A stretch of 64,000 nt of DNA from assembly GCA_045106235.1 (NCBI GenBank), contig JBGCEJ010000008.1:124001-188000 (forward strand). The letters run 5' to 3'. The notes under the pieces are model-generated. The model did not search any database. It had not been told where the DNA came from and saw nothing but the letters and a program-made list of their open reading frames with translations. The position numbers and the translations under genes were made by a program. Every line of letters begins with the position of its first letter. Position 1 is the stretch's first letter. The stretch is from UBA4427 sp045106235 (GTDB lineage Bacteria > Myxococcota_A > UBA9160 > UBA4427). Of the stretch, positions 24,871 to 33,479 are shown one piece after another.

Positions 24871-26148
24871 ATGAGGCTCCTGCTTTACACCGGAAAGGGC
24901 GGCGTCGGGAAGACGACGACTGCGGCGGCCACCGCCGCACACGCGGCGAGTCAGGGGATACGGACGCTGATCCTCTCAGCGGATCCCGCACATAGTCTTG
25001 GCGACGTACTCGATCAGCGTCTCGGGGCGGTGCCACAGAAGGTGGGGGCCTGCCTAGACGCGCTTGAAGTCGATGCGCGGCATGTGGTCGAGTCGCATTG
25101 GGGCCAGGTGCGTTCTTATCTTGTGGAATTGCTGCGGTATCAGGGCTTGGACGACATCGTGGCTGAGGAACTCGCGCTGCTTCCAGGCGCTGAGGAGTTG
25201 GCCGCGCTTGTTTGTGTAGAAGACTGGGCGAAGAGCGGCGACTACGATTTGATTGTGATGGATTGTGCGCCGACGGGGAGCACGCTTCGACTCGTCACTC
25301 TGCCGGAGGTGGCTCATGGGGGACTGCGCTGGCTGCTGCGTTTGCAGAAAAGCGCTGCGCATATCGTCGAACCACTTGCGCGAGGAATGACAGGCGCGCC
25401 GCTGCCGACCTCAAAGGTCTTCGCAGAAGCGGATCAACTTTTCTATACCACGCTGCAGATGATTCGGCAGAGGCTGCTCTCCGACGAGACGAGCATCCGG
25501 CTCGTCTTGACCCCAGAAACGATGGTGATTGAGGAGGCAAGGCGCACGCTGACGAATTTGAGTTTGTTTCAGCTTGCGGGTGACGCTGTGATCTTGAACC
25601 GGATGTTGCCTGAGGAAGCGCTTCTCGAAGATTTTTTCGTGGGCTGGGCTGAGGTGCAAAAGGCGCGTCATGAAGAAGTGGAGCAGAGCTTTGCGCCGAT
25701 GAAATGCCTCGTTTCGGATCTCTGCGAGGAGGAGGTGCGCGGCATCGATGCTTTGGCGGCTCATGGTGAATCGATCTTCGGTGAACTCGACCCAGCCGCT
25801 CGCCTCGGCGAGTCGCGGAAGATGTTATTCGAGCGGGAGCGGGGCCGCGCCTGGGTGCGCGTTCCACTTCCGGGCCTCGGCCCCGATACGGTGGACGTGA
25901 GTCGAGTGGAAGACGAGCTGATCGTGGGATTGGGCAGCTCGGGGCGGCGGCAGAAGATCGCGCTTCCGCTGGGCTTCTCGAGACTTGAGGTCTCCCATGT
26001 TTCGTACCGAGAGGACGAGCTGGTTGTCTCCTTTGTTGAGGCGAATGTTGAAGCCAATGTTGAAGCGAATCGCGCAGGGGGACCTAAGGGTGGGCCCGAG
26101 CCGAAGGCGGCGTCGCGCGAAAGAGTAGATGGGGCGTTTTGGGGATGA
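24871..26148 (+). CDS. ArsA/Get3-family ATPase with C-terminal HSP20-like domain (copy 1)
   Basis: A 425-residue ATPase. It begins MRLLLYTGKGGVGKTTTAAA, the deviant Walker A of ArsA/Get3 (GKGGVGKT), and continues with ILSADPAHSLGDVLDQ (switch I) and DLIVMDCAPTGSTLRL (switch II). A C-terminal beta domain (VRVPLPGLGPDTVDVSRVE and RQKIALPLGFSRLEVSHVSY) matches the alpha-crystallin/HSP20-like module found in bacterial ArsA pairs. The linker after it is EANVEANVEAN, a short tandem repeat. It overlaps copy 2 by ATGA. Family members handle metalloids or tail-anchored proteins; this context shows no arsenic genes. Confidence 0.9.
   Translation: MRLLLYTGKGGVGKTTTAAATAAHAASQGIRTLILSADPAHSLGDVLDQRLGAVPQKVGACLDALEVDARHVVESHWGQVRSYLVELLRYQGLDDIVAEELALLPGAEELAALVCVEDWAKSGDYDLIVMDCAPTGSTLRLVTLPEVAHGGLRWLLRLQKSAAHIVEPLARGMTGAPLPTSKVFAEADQLFYTTLQMIRQRLLSDETSIRLVLTPETMVIEEARRTLTNLSLFQLAGDAVILNRMLPEEALLEDFFVGWAEVQKARHEEVEQSFAPMKCLVSDLCEEEVRGIDALAAHGESIFGELDPAARLGESRKMLFERERGRAWVRVPLPGLGPDTVDVSRVEDELIVGLGSSGRRQKIALPLGFSRLEVSHVSYREDELVVSFVEANVEANVEANRAGGPKGGPEPKAASRERVDGAFWG
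26038..26070 (+). repeat. 12-bp tandem repeat encoding EANV units
   Basis: GAGGCGAATGTT, GAAGCCAATGTT and GAAGCGAAT are tandem units within the arsA copy 1 linker, each giving Glu-Ala-Asn-Val. The synonymous differences show it is not a recent exact duplication. Confidence 0.7.
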
Positions 26149-27308
26149 GGGTCCTTCTGCATACCGGCAAGGGCGGCGTGGGGAAGACGACTCTGGCGCT
26201 GGCGACTGCACTGGGTGCGGCTCAGCATGGGCATCGCGTTTGCGTTTTGTCGACGGATCCTGCGCATAGCCTTTCTGATGCGCTCGGGCAGACGATGGGG
26301 TCAGATCTGCGAGCGATCGCGGAGAATGTCTACGCCCGGGAGATTCATGCACAGATCGAACTCGACAGCGCTTGGCAGGATGTGCAGGCCTGGCTGCGAG
26401 AACTTCTCCGCGAAGAGGCAGACGAGCTGGTCGCTGAGGAACTCTTGGCCTTCCCTGGGATCGAGGAGTTGGTTTCGCTTCGAGCCATCCGGGAAATTGA
26501 AGCCATGGGCGATTTTGATACCTGCGTCGTGGACTGTGCGCCGACGGGGGCGACGATGCGAATGCTTCGGTTCCCGGATGCGCTGCGCATTTTTATGCAG
26601 AATTTTTTTGAGTTCGAGCGGAAGGGCGCTCGATTGCTTCGTCCGCTCGTACGGAGCTTTGAAGCGGGAAAGTTGATTCCGCGAGAAGAGTTCTTTGAGG
26701 CTTTCGAACGGCTCTATCTCGAAATCGAAGCTGTACGCGACATCTTGTTGGACACGACGCGTACGAGCGCCCGCTTGGTCGTTAATCCAACCCGAGTCAT
26801 CGTGGATGAGACGCGGCGGTCTTTCGCCTATTTATCGATGTACGGAATCGCAACCGACGCGATTCTAGTGAACCGAGTGATGCCCCAAGAAGCGGGGGGC
26901 GGCTATTTCCGGAATTGGCTGGCGAAGGAAGAAGAGGAGCTGAAGCGGATCGAAGAGAGCTTCTCTGTCCCGATTCACCGCGCCTCGCTTCGGCCCGGAG
27001 AAGTGTTAGGCCTGGATGAGCTGGAGCGTCTCTCGGCAGATTTATTCGGCGACGTGGATCCCGTGACTCGGTTCGCGGAAGGCAGGCCGATTCGTGTCAA
27101 TCGTCGTGAGGGTCGTCTCGCGCTTGAAATCGAGTTGCCAGGAATTTCGCGGGAGGAGATCGAAGTCTCCGCGCGCGGTGCAGAACTCTATCTCCGCGTT
27201 CGCGATGGCCAGCGTGCAATCGGGCTCCCCGAATCTCTGGTCGGCCTGAAAGTCGAACGCGTACGTTTGCGATCGCCCATCCTTGAGATCCTGTTCAGCG
27301 ACCGCTGA
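26145..27308 (+). CDS. ArsA/Get3-family ATPase with C-terminal HSP20-like domain (copy 2)
   Basis: A 387-residue paralogue of the gene just upstream. It has GKGGVGKTTLALATALGAAQ, CVLSTDPAHSLSDALGQTMG and TCVVDCAPTGATMRMLRF. The C-terminal beta domain is RLALEIELPGISREEIEVSA then LYLRVRDGQRAIGLPESLVG, which fits the HSP20-like fold more clearly than copy 1. ATG 26145 overlaps the stop of copy 1 (ATGA), so translation is coupled and a heterodimer or pseudo-dimer is likely. The two together mimic the two-half ArsA/Get3 dimer. Clients are unknown. Confidence 0.9.
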   Translation: MRVLLHTGKGGVGKTTLALATALGAAQHGHRVCVLSTDPAHSLSDALGQTMGSDLRAIAENVYAREIHAQIELDSAWQDVQAWLRELLREEADELVAEELLAFPGIEELVSLRAIREIEAMGDFDTCVVDCAPTGATMRMLRFPDALRIFMQNFFEFERKGARLLRPLVRSFEAGKLIPREEFFEAFERLYLEIEAVRDILLDTTRTSARLVVNPTRVIVDETRRSFAYLSMYGIATDAILVNRVMPQEAGGGYFRNWLAKEEEELKRIEESFSVPIHRASLRPGEVLGLDELERLSADLFGDVDPVTRFAEGRPIRVNRREGRLALEIELPGISREEIEVSARGAELYLRVRDGQRAIGLPESLVGLKVERVRLRSPILEILFSDR

Positions 27309-27340
27309 ATATCGGGCTGGTTCTTCGAGAAGAGGTCGTT

Positions 27341-28255
27341 GTGGCAAAAGAAGAGCGTGAAGAGACGGAGGAGGATGCATCGGCGACGGTTGCCGAAGCC
27401 CATGAGGCACTGCGCAATCATGCTCACGTGCATTGGCAGAGCCCCGAGCGTTCAGGCGACGGGGACGGCGACGGGGCGGGGTCTTTCCGCAGAATCGTCA
27501 GCCTGGTTCCGAGCCTATCGGAGGCTTTGGTTTCGCTCGGGATGTCGAGTCGCCTCGTTGGAGTGACCTCGTATTGCGTTCATCCCGAAGCGGCCTTTCG
27601 GTCTCTGCCGAAACTGGGCGGGACGAAGGATGCGGACGTCGAGGCGATCGCCGAGACCCAGCCCGATCTCGTGATCGCGAATCAGGAAGAGAACACGGCG
27701 CGGGTCGTCCGGAAGCTGGCGGACCGAGGCATTGACGTCTGGGTCACCTACCCGCGAACGGTGAGAGAGGGGGCAGAGCTCCTTCGGGCGATCGCCGAGC
27801 TGGGGGCTGAGCCCGAAGCGATCGAGGCGGTTGTGCAGCCCGTCTTTCAAGCCCTTGAATCCGCGGAAGCTCGAGCAACCGAGGGGCGAACACAACGGCC
27901 TCGCGTCTTTTGTCCGATCTGGCGAGACCCCTGGATGACCATCGCTCGGGATACCTATATCCATGATTTAATTGAGCTTTGTGGCGGCGAAAACGTTTTT
28001 CCGGAGGCCTCAGAGGGCCGCCGGTACCCGCTGGTCGATTTGGCGGCCGTTGAGCGGGCGGCTCCAGAGGTCATCCTGCTCCCGGACGAGCCCTATGCCT
28101 TCGCGGAGAAGGATCGTGCCGAGCTCCTGGCCCTGGATTGTCCGGCTGCGAAAGACGATCGGGTGCATTTGATCGACGGCACTCTGGTCTCGTGGTACGG
28201 TCCGCGTATCGCTGAGGCAATCCGGGCACTTGCACCGATTTTTGCGAATTCGTGA
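27341..28255 (+). CDS. BtuF-like metal-chelate binding protein without signal peptide
   Basis: A 304-residue protein with the helical-backbone metal-receptor fold: FRRIVSLVPSLSEALVSLGM, LVGVTSYCVHPE, DVEAIAETQPDLVIANQEEN, and near the end VHLIDGTLVSWYGPRIAEAI. This resembles BtuF/FhuD-type substrate-binding proteins. Unlike them it has no signal peptide: the first ~45 residues are acidic and end in a GDGDGDGAG run. No ABC permease or ATPase is adjacent. It starts with GTG 27341 32 bases after the ArsA pair, so it may be in the same operon and bind a cobalamin or iron-chelate in the cytosol (inference). Confidence 0.82.
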   Translation: MAKEEREETEEDASATVAEAHEALRNHAHVHWQSPERSGDGDGDGAGSFRRIVSLVPSLSEALVSLGMSSRLVGVTSYCVHPEAAFRSLPKLGGTKDADVEAIAETQPDLVIANQEENTARVVRKLADRGIDVWVTYPRTVREGAELLRAIAELGAEPEAIEAVVQPVFQALESAEARATEGRTQRPRVFCPIWRDPWMTIARDTYIHDLIELCGGENVFPEASEGRRYPLVDLAAVERAAPEVILLPDEPYAFAEKDRAELLALDCPAAKDDRVHLIDGTLVSWYGPRIAEAIRALAPIFANS

Positions 28256-28629
28256 GTCTTCAAATTCTTGAAGGCAGAGGGTTTTCGCAGATAGAGGTGA
28301 AGGGGCCGGATCAAGTGCTTGGGGGAGCATGGCTCTCAGCGACCGTCCTCGGTATGCGCCCGGGGCGGCGGGTTTTTGAGAGGAAATCCGAGCGAGCGAC
28401 GGAAAATAGTGGATTTTTCCACCCATTTCCTGGCTAGGCTCTCGAGGACCGCTCAGTAATACGCATCTTTGTCGCAGATCTCCCATTAAGCCCGAGCGGT
28501 CTTTTCCCGAAGAAGGGGAAGCGCTTGCGCAATTCCGACGGCAGTTGGGCCGTTTGTTTAGGAAATTGGCGCGGGACAGTCGGCCGACGAATCGGCCAGC
28601 GCGCAAGGGACAGGGAGGTGCCGAGCGAA
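28256..28629. other. Intergenic region before the AMIN-domain gene
   Basis: 374 bases with no supported gene. It contains AT-rich runs (GGATTTTTCCACCCATTTCC at about 28402) and CTTTTCCCGAAGAAGGGGAAG near 28500, an imperfect hairpin without a T-run. Promoters for the downstream gene should lie here but no consensus pair stands out. Confidence 0.5.
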
Positions 28630-30360
28630 ATGTCGAAGCTGTGGACCATTCAATTCGAGGACGGACGCAAGTCAGCTCCTCGAGGCCTGAGAATCGGGCG
28701 CGGGGTCTTTTCCCTGTGCTTGGCGCTTGGGCTGCTCGTCAGCGCCGCGAGTGCGTGGGCGGCCGAGGTCGTGGAGGTGCGAGTCGGGCGACATCCCGAA
28801 TTTACGCGCCTTGTGTTCGAGCTCGATCGTGCCGCGGGCTACCGGATCAAGCGGACGCATGCCGGTGCGGATTCGGAGTTGGAGATCTCGCTTGAAGCGA
28901 CTTCCATCCCGCGCAATCTGCGCTCCTCTCAAACTCTCATCGAACGGGTCGATCTGACGCCGAGCGGATCCCGCTCAGTGGCGCGGATCAAGCTGACCGA
29001 GGACGGTTTCCGACTGAAGGAAATGATCCTCTCCAGCCCGCCGCGCATTGTGCTCGACCTGGTGAAAGAACGATCGATCGCGAAGTCGCCGGCTCCATCG
29101 AACGTGACCACGAAGACGGCCACGAACGAAAAAGCCGCGCCGAAGAAGTCGTCGGCGAGCTCTTCGTCGAGAGCCGAAATCGAGGCTCAGCGCTCGGCTG
29201 CTGCCGCTGAAAAGCGCGCTGCGGACAAACGAGCGGCTGAACAGCGACTCGCTGAAAAGAAGCAGGCCGCTGAGAAGCGTGCTTCGGAACTCGCAGCGAA
29301 GGCCGAGGCGGCCGCGGAAGAGAAGCGTGCTGAACTTGCTCGCGTTGCTGAGGCAGCAAAAGCAAAGGCGGCTCAAGCGGAAGCGAAGGCAAAGGAAGTT
29401 GCGGCGGCCACAGCGGCAGCGGCAAAGGCCAAGGCCGACGCGGCAGCGAAAGCCACGGCTGATGCGGTGGCGAAGACGGCTGAGAAGTCGCGGGAGCTGG
29501 CTGAGAATGCCAGTGCCGGCGCGAGTGCAGCCGTCGAGAATGCAGCGGCCGCAGCCAAGCGAGCCCCCGCACCGAACGTCGCAAGAACTGAACCCAAGCC
29601 GAAGACCCCTCGTCCGATGGTCGCCAAGAAGGAGACCGAGGATGACCAGGGTTGGATGACATGGGCATTGATGGCGGCGGGTGCGCTGGTTGTGGGCGGA
29701 GCAGGACTGCTCTTCGCACGACGCCGGGGTGGCTCAGAAGAAGTCGACTTCTCCGAAGATGAGGACGAAGTTGATTTCGGAGACGATGCCGTGACCGGAG
29801 TGGCAAGCGAGGAAGATGAGAATCCCTTCGCTGACCTCTCGGGGGCCAATGACGCGGTGTCGGCATCTGCTGAGGATGCCACGACCGTGATGCCCTTCGG
29901 TGAGGAAGCCGCGACGACGCCTTTCGCAGACGACGATGGAATGGACGGGGAGGCGACGACAATCGTGCCGATCCCCGACGACGAAAAAGAATCAGAGACG
30001 GTGCTCTTCGAGGGCGCTGAGGAGAATGAGAACATGGACGATATGGAAGTGATTTCGCGGGATCAGGTGAACGAGAGCCTTGGCGACGCAGCGATGCCCC
30101 CGATGGGCGGCGTTCCGGAAGAGTTTCAGCAGATGATGCGCGAGATGAATAGCCGCATGCAGGCCCTCGAAGGCCGCTGCGACGAACTCGTTGATGCACG
30201 TGACCGGCTTGAGCGCCAGGTTGCTGCACAGACCGAGGAGCTGCGTGTTCAGCGCGCCGCGATCGCTCGCACTCAGCGTGCCGTCCGCAACCTCGCCCGA
30301 CCGGAAGATGCCGGTGAGGACGAGCCGACGGAACCGGCGCTTCGCGATCCGAATCAGTAA
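28630..30360 (+). CDS. FimV-like AMIN-domain envelope protein
   Basis: A 576-residue protein. A signal-like hydrophobic segment (VFSLCLALGLLVSAASAWA, about residues 26-44) precedes an AMIN domain (VEVRVGRHPEFTRLVFELDR, then PPRIVLDLVKE), a known peptidoglycan- or envelope-targeting fold. Residues 150-300 are Ala/Lys/Glu-rich coiled coil. A second membrane helix (WALMAAGALVVGGAGLLFAR, near residue 342) is followed by a highly acidic region and a final coiled coil. This order parallels FimV/TspA proteins of other Proteobacteria, though the family link is not certain. ATG 28630 is preceded by AGGGAGG. A strong terminator follows. Confidence 0.82.
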   Translation: MSKLWTIQFEDGRKSAPRGLRIGRGVFSLCLALGLLVSAASAWAAEVVEVRVGRHPEFTRLVFELDRAAGYRIKRTHAGADSELEISLEATSIPRNLRSSQTLIERVDLTPSGSRSVARIKLTEDGFRLKEMILSSPPRIVLDLVKERSIAKSPAPSNVTTKTATNEKAAPKKSSASSSSRAEIEAQRSAAAAEKRAADKRAAEQRLAEKKQAAEKRASELAAKAEAAAEEKRAELARVAEAAKAKAAQAEAKAKEVAAATAAAAKAKADAAAKATADAVAKTAEKSRELAENASAGASAAVENAAAAAKRAPAPNVARTEPKPKTPRPMVAKKETEDDQGWMTWALMAAGALVVGGAGLLFARRRGGSEEVDFSEDEDEVDFGDDAVTGVASEEDENPFADLSGANDAVSASAEDATTVMPFGEEAATTPFADDDGMDGEATTIVPIPDDEKESETVLFEGAEENENMDDMEVISRDQVNESLGDAAMPPMGGVPEEFQQMMREMNSRMQALEGRCDELVDARDRLERQVAAQTEELRVQRAAIARTQRAVRNLARPEDAGEDEPTEPALRDPNQ

Positions 30361-30393
30361 ATTTCGCTCGGCGAAAATGAATCGCAATGAACA

Positions 30394-30431
30394 GCGCGCG
30401 TCGGTCATCAGGCCGGCGCGCGTTTTTCTTT
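30394..30431 (+). terminator. Rho-independent terminator of the AMIN-domain gene
   Basis: GCGCGC at 30394-30399 pairs with GCGCGC at 30416-30421, with an inner CGG/CCG stem and a short GT bulge. GTTTTTCTTT follows directly. It begins 34 bases after the stop of the AMIN gene and is the best terminator in the window. Confidence 0.85.
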
Positions 30432-30446
30432 GGCAAGGCGCCAAAG
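30428..30446. terminator. Perfect 7-bp hairpin between convergent genes
   Basis: CTTTGGC (30428-30434) and GCCAAAG (30440-30446) with a five-base loop, just before the stop codon of the minus-strand pantothenate kinase gene. It could serve as its terminator, but lacks a T-run on the minus side. Confidence 0.45.
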
Positions 30447-30448
30447 TG

Positions 30449-31402
30449 TTAGGCGCTGAGCAGCATCGCCCCGAAAGCACCCGCATGTCCGCTCGCTGGC
30501 AAAATGATGGATTCGAATCCAAGCACCGTCGAGATGACACGGATCGTCTCGACGATCGTCGGATTCGCGTTCAAGGTGGACCCGCCGTATACGACTCGGG
30601 AGACGCCGGCCGTTCTTGCATTCGCGGTCGAGAGCAGGGCGATGTTCTCCGCCACGAGGCTCATCGCCGCGGCCGCGAGGTCCTGCTCCCGCGCGGGCGG
30701 TCCAAGCAGAGCGGCCTTCTCGGGGTCAACGCTTCGTGCGAGCCGGCCGAACGAGGACGCCGTAGCTTCCGCCGCGAGGGCAATTTCGCTTTGCTCGTAG
30801 ATATCCGAGATCAGGAGGTCGACGCGGCCTCGCTCGCCTCTGGCCGCCAAGGCGACGAGATCGTCATGACTTCGGCAGGCGGTGAGGGCCACGCCGAGTC
30901 CGAGTGCTGTGCCCCCGCCCAGCGCTGTGCCTCCGACGCGTTCGACTTGGTCGCCTTCGACGCGGAGAGTCGATGTCCCCGTGCCGATCGAGACCAGAAG
31001 ATAAGCGGAATCGCTTCCCTGTTCCGAAATTTCCAGGATCTCATTTGCACCGCGCCCCCAGGCGTCGAACTCAATCGGATTGCTCGCGGGCTGGTTCAGA
31101 GCGCCGAGAATTTCGCTCGAGCCGCATCCGGTCACGCCGATGCGTTCGGGCGCGAGTCCCTGGATGAGTTCGTGAATGCGCTCAGTCGCCGGAGACAGCC
31201 ATGTCGCAAAATGACGCGCCCCGGACTCGTCAAGCGCGCAGATCTTGACCAGCGTCGCGCCGGAGTCCACGCCGAGCGCAACAATCTTTCGGTCCGATGG
31301 ATCGGCGCTCTGACTCGCGGCCTGGCTCGCGGAGTTGAGGCTTTCGCCGAAGGGCGCGAACGCTCCAATTGCGTCGAGTGTCGTATCAGTCGCCGTGCTC
31401 AT
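30449..31402 (-). CDS. Type II pantothenate kinase-like protein
   Basis: A 317-residue ASKHA-fold kinase. The phosphate-1 loop is KIVALGVDSGATLVKICALD, SIGTGTSTLRVEG follows as the second phosphate loop, and GGTALGGGTALGLGVALTAC matches the conserved type II PanK region (GGT.GGGT..GL). It ends with TRVVYGG-like VSRVVYGGSTLNANPTIVET, the adenosine-loop GGS motif. Type II PanK phosphorylates pantothenate for CoA synthesis and is less feedback-inhibited than type I. The first ~35 residues are Ser/Ala-rich. It is divergent from gspA. The alternative is another small ASKHA kinase. Confidence 0.82.
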   Translation of the reverse strand: MSTATDTTLDAIGAFAPFGESLNSASQAASQSADPSDRKIVALGVDSGATLVKICALDESGARHFATWLSPATERIHELIQGLAPERIGVTGCGSSEILGALNQPASNPIEFDAWGRGANEILEISEQGSDSAYLLVSIGTGTSTLRVEGDQVERVGGTALGGGTALGLGVALTACRSHDDLVALAARGERGRVDLLISDIYEQSEIALAAEATASSFGRLARSVDPEKAALLGPPAREQDLAAAAMSLVAENIALLSTANARTAGVSRVVYGGSTLNANPTIVETIRVISTVLGFESIILPASGHAGAFGAMLLSA

Positions 31403-31526
31403 CTGGTCTCTTTCTTCCCGGCCTTTCCGGCGGGTACTGCCTCGCGGGGCATGCGGGACTCTCCGAGGTTTCTCGGATTCACTTTTAGATTCAATCAGTT
31501 AGACTCGACTTCCGGAACCTGAACCG

Positions 31527-33479
31527 ATGTATACCGCGTTTTACGGCCTTCGCGAAAAACCCTTCGTGTTAAGCCCCGACCCCAGATTTCTCTACCTCGC
31601 CGGTTCCCACCGCGAGGCCCTGGCTCATCTTCTCTACGGAATTGAGCAAGGGGAGGGTTTTATCTCCGTCACGGGCGAAGTCGGGACGGGGAAAACCACG
31701 CTCTGCCGAACACTGCTCGAACGTTTGGACGGCGACGTGGAACTCGCCTTCCTTTTTAATCCGAGCCGGACCGCGCTTGAGCTGCTCCAGTCCATTTGCG
31801 CAGAATTCGATCTGCCCGCAGAGGGACTCACGCGTCGGACTTTGATGACGCAGCTCAATCAATTCCTTGTCGAACAGAAGCAGGCGGGCCGAAGGGTTCT
31901 TCTGATCATCGATGAAGCGCAGACACTCTCGGATAACACCCTCGAGCAGGTGCGACTTCTCTCGAACCTCGAGACCAGCCGCGAGAAACTGATTCAGATT
32001 CTCTTGTTAGGTCAGCCGGAGCTAGATCATAAGCTCGACGGCCAAGCCCTGCGCCAGCTTCGCCAAAGGATCAGCGTCCGCTGGAAGCTCGATCCGCTGA
32101 CAGACGAAGAGACGCGCGCCTATGTGCGGCATCGGATCGCAGTCGCTGCAGGCGAACCGAAGGACCTCTTCGCGGAAGCCGCGCTGCGCGAAATTCATCT
32201 TCGCACCGGTGGGATTCCGCGCCTCGTGAATCAGCTCTGTGATCGCGCGCTGCTCGCGGGGTATGCCGACCGCGCTGCGCAGATCGGCCCGCGGCTTATT
32301 CGCGCCGCGGCCGCTGAAATTCCGGATGCTCGGCTTCCTCGTGAGCGAAGACGTGCCGGGAATTACGGAGTTTTTCGGCCTTGGATGATGATGGCGGGGA
32401 TCGTGCTGTTTTTCTCCGTCGCCTTGGCGGGCGGACTTCTCTTCGGCCGAGGGCGCCTGTTTGGTCCGGAGCGTTTCAATGACGCTATGCAGGCGTCAGT
32501 TTTTAAGTCCGAACGCGATCAAGGTTCCCGGACTGCTTCCGGCGTAGATGATGAGGGCCGAGCGCGTCCCGCTGTGGGCGCGAATATCGGAATGGTTTCG
32601 GCCCAGGCTGCATCGCCGACCGTGAATCAATTGGTTGAGAATCTGCCTGAGGGAATGCGCGCCGATTTTTCTCCGGTACTCGAAGGAGTGCGGGGTGCTA
32701 CTGCCTTAGGTCGGTCCTCTGCGGGTGTTATGTCCGTCACCGCGATTGCGCCGGGTTTGCTTTCTGACCTCCTGTTGAAGAGAGAAGCACGGACAGCACT
32801 GGTTGAAAGCGAACGGGCGGCGCTTGCTCGCTTCGATCGACGCCCAACTCCTGGGAAGTCAGCACCATGGAACGCCGAATCCCTGCGTGCGAGCCTTGAG
32901 GCGGAAGGGCTCTTCGCGACCCCTTTTGATGGCGGTTCCCTCTCTCTGATTCGTCGTCTGGAGCATCCCGCCCTGCTTCCCTTGGTGCCGGGACCCGCTC
33001 GGTCGGAATCGAGTCGCGTGTCGGGTTCGCGTCAGGCCGACCGTCAGCGGGCTTGGCGCTGGGTGACGGTGACCGGGTTCGATGGCGATCGCGCGGAAGT
33101 CGTGGGGCTCATCGAGAACCGGATTGCGACCGTACCGATTTCGGAACTCGAAGCGCATTGGCCAGAAACCGGAATCATCGTTTGGGAGAGCTTTGAAAGT
33201 GTCCCGCCGCTGCTTGCGGAAGGGGCGCAAGGCGCGAGCGTGATTTGGTTGCAAAATGCGCTCGCGGAGCTTCGGTACTTCAATCGACCGCCGACGGGTC
33301 TTTACGGACAAAGCACTCTGTCTGCGGTGGCCGCTTTCCAGCGAGAACGAGGGCTCGTCGCAGATGGCGTGGCCGGGCCGCTCACGCAGATTGCCCTCTA
33401 TGGTCAACTTACTCGATACCCTGTGCCGCGGCTTTCCGCAGGCGAACGGGGCCCCCGCCGAAACGGAGAAAGCGGATGA
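31527..33479 (+). CDS. gspA: ExeA/GspA-type AAA ATPase with peptidoglycan-binding domain
   Basis: A 650-residue protein. The start YTAFYGLREKPFVLSPDPRF is typical of ExeA/GspA. Walker A is TGEVGTGKTTLCRTLL (near residue 50) and Walker B LLIIDEAQTLSD. One membrane helix near residues 286-306 (MAGIVLFFSVALAGGLLFG) separates the cytosolic ATPase from a periplasmic part, which ends with a peptidoglycan-binding fold (LQNALAELRYFNRPPTGLYG, STLSAVAAFQRERGLVADGV). With GspB it localises a type II secretion secretin across the wall. It overlaps the next gene by ATGA. Confidence 0.9.
   Translation: MYTAFYGLREKPFVLSPDPRFLYLAGSHREALAHLLYGIEQGEGFISVTGEVGTGKTTLCRTLLERLDGDVELAFLFNPSRTALELLQSICAEFDLPAEGLTRRTLMTQLNQFLVEQKQAGRRVLLIIDEAQTLSDNTLEQVRLLSNLETSREKLIQILLLGQPELDHKLDGQALRQLRQRISVRWKLDPLTDEETRAYVRHRIAVAAGEPKDLFAEAALREIHLRTGGIPRLVNQLCDRALLAGYADRAAQIGPRLIRAAAAEIPDARLPRERRRAGNYGVFRPWMMMAGIVLFFSVALAGGLLFGRGRLFGPERFNDAMQASVFKSERDQGSRTASGVDDEGRARPAVGANIGMVSAQAASPTVNQLVENLPEGMRADFSPVLEGVRGATALGRSSAGVMSVTAIAPGLLSDLLLKREARTALVESERAALARFDRRPTPGKSAPWNAESLRASLEAEGLFATPFDGGSLSLIRRLEHPALLPLVPGPARSESSRVSGSRQADRQRAWRWVTVTGFDGDRAEVVGLIENRIATVPISELEAHWPETGIIVWESFESVPPLLAEGAQGASVIWLQNALAELRYFNRPPTGLYGQSTLSAVAAFQRERGLVADGVAGPLTQIALYGQLTRYPVPRLSAGERGPRRNGESG

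Noticed and set aside
28988..30436. A ~480-codon antisense frame across the AMIN-domain gene
   Set aside because: It is the antisense reading of an Ala/Lys coiled coil and gives Pro/Ser/Arg-rich nonsense that also crosses the terminator.
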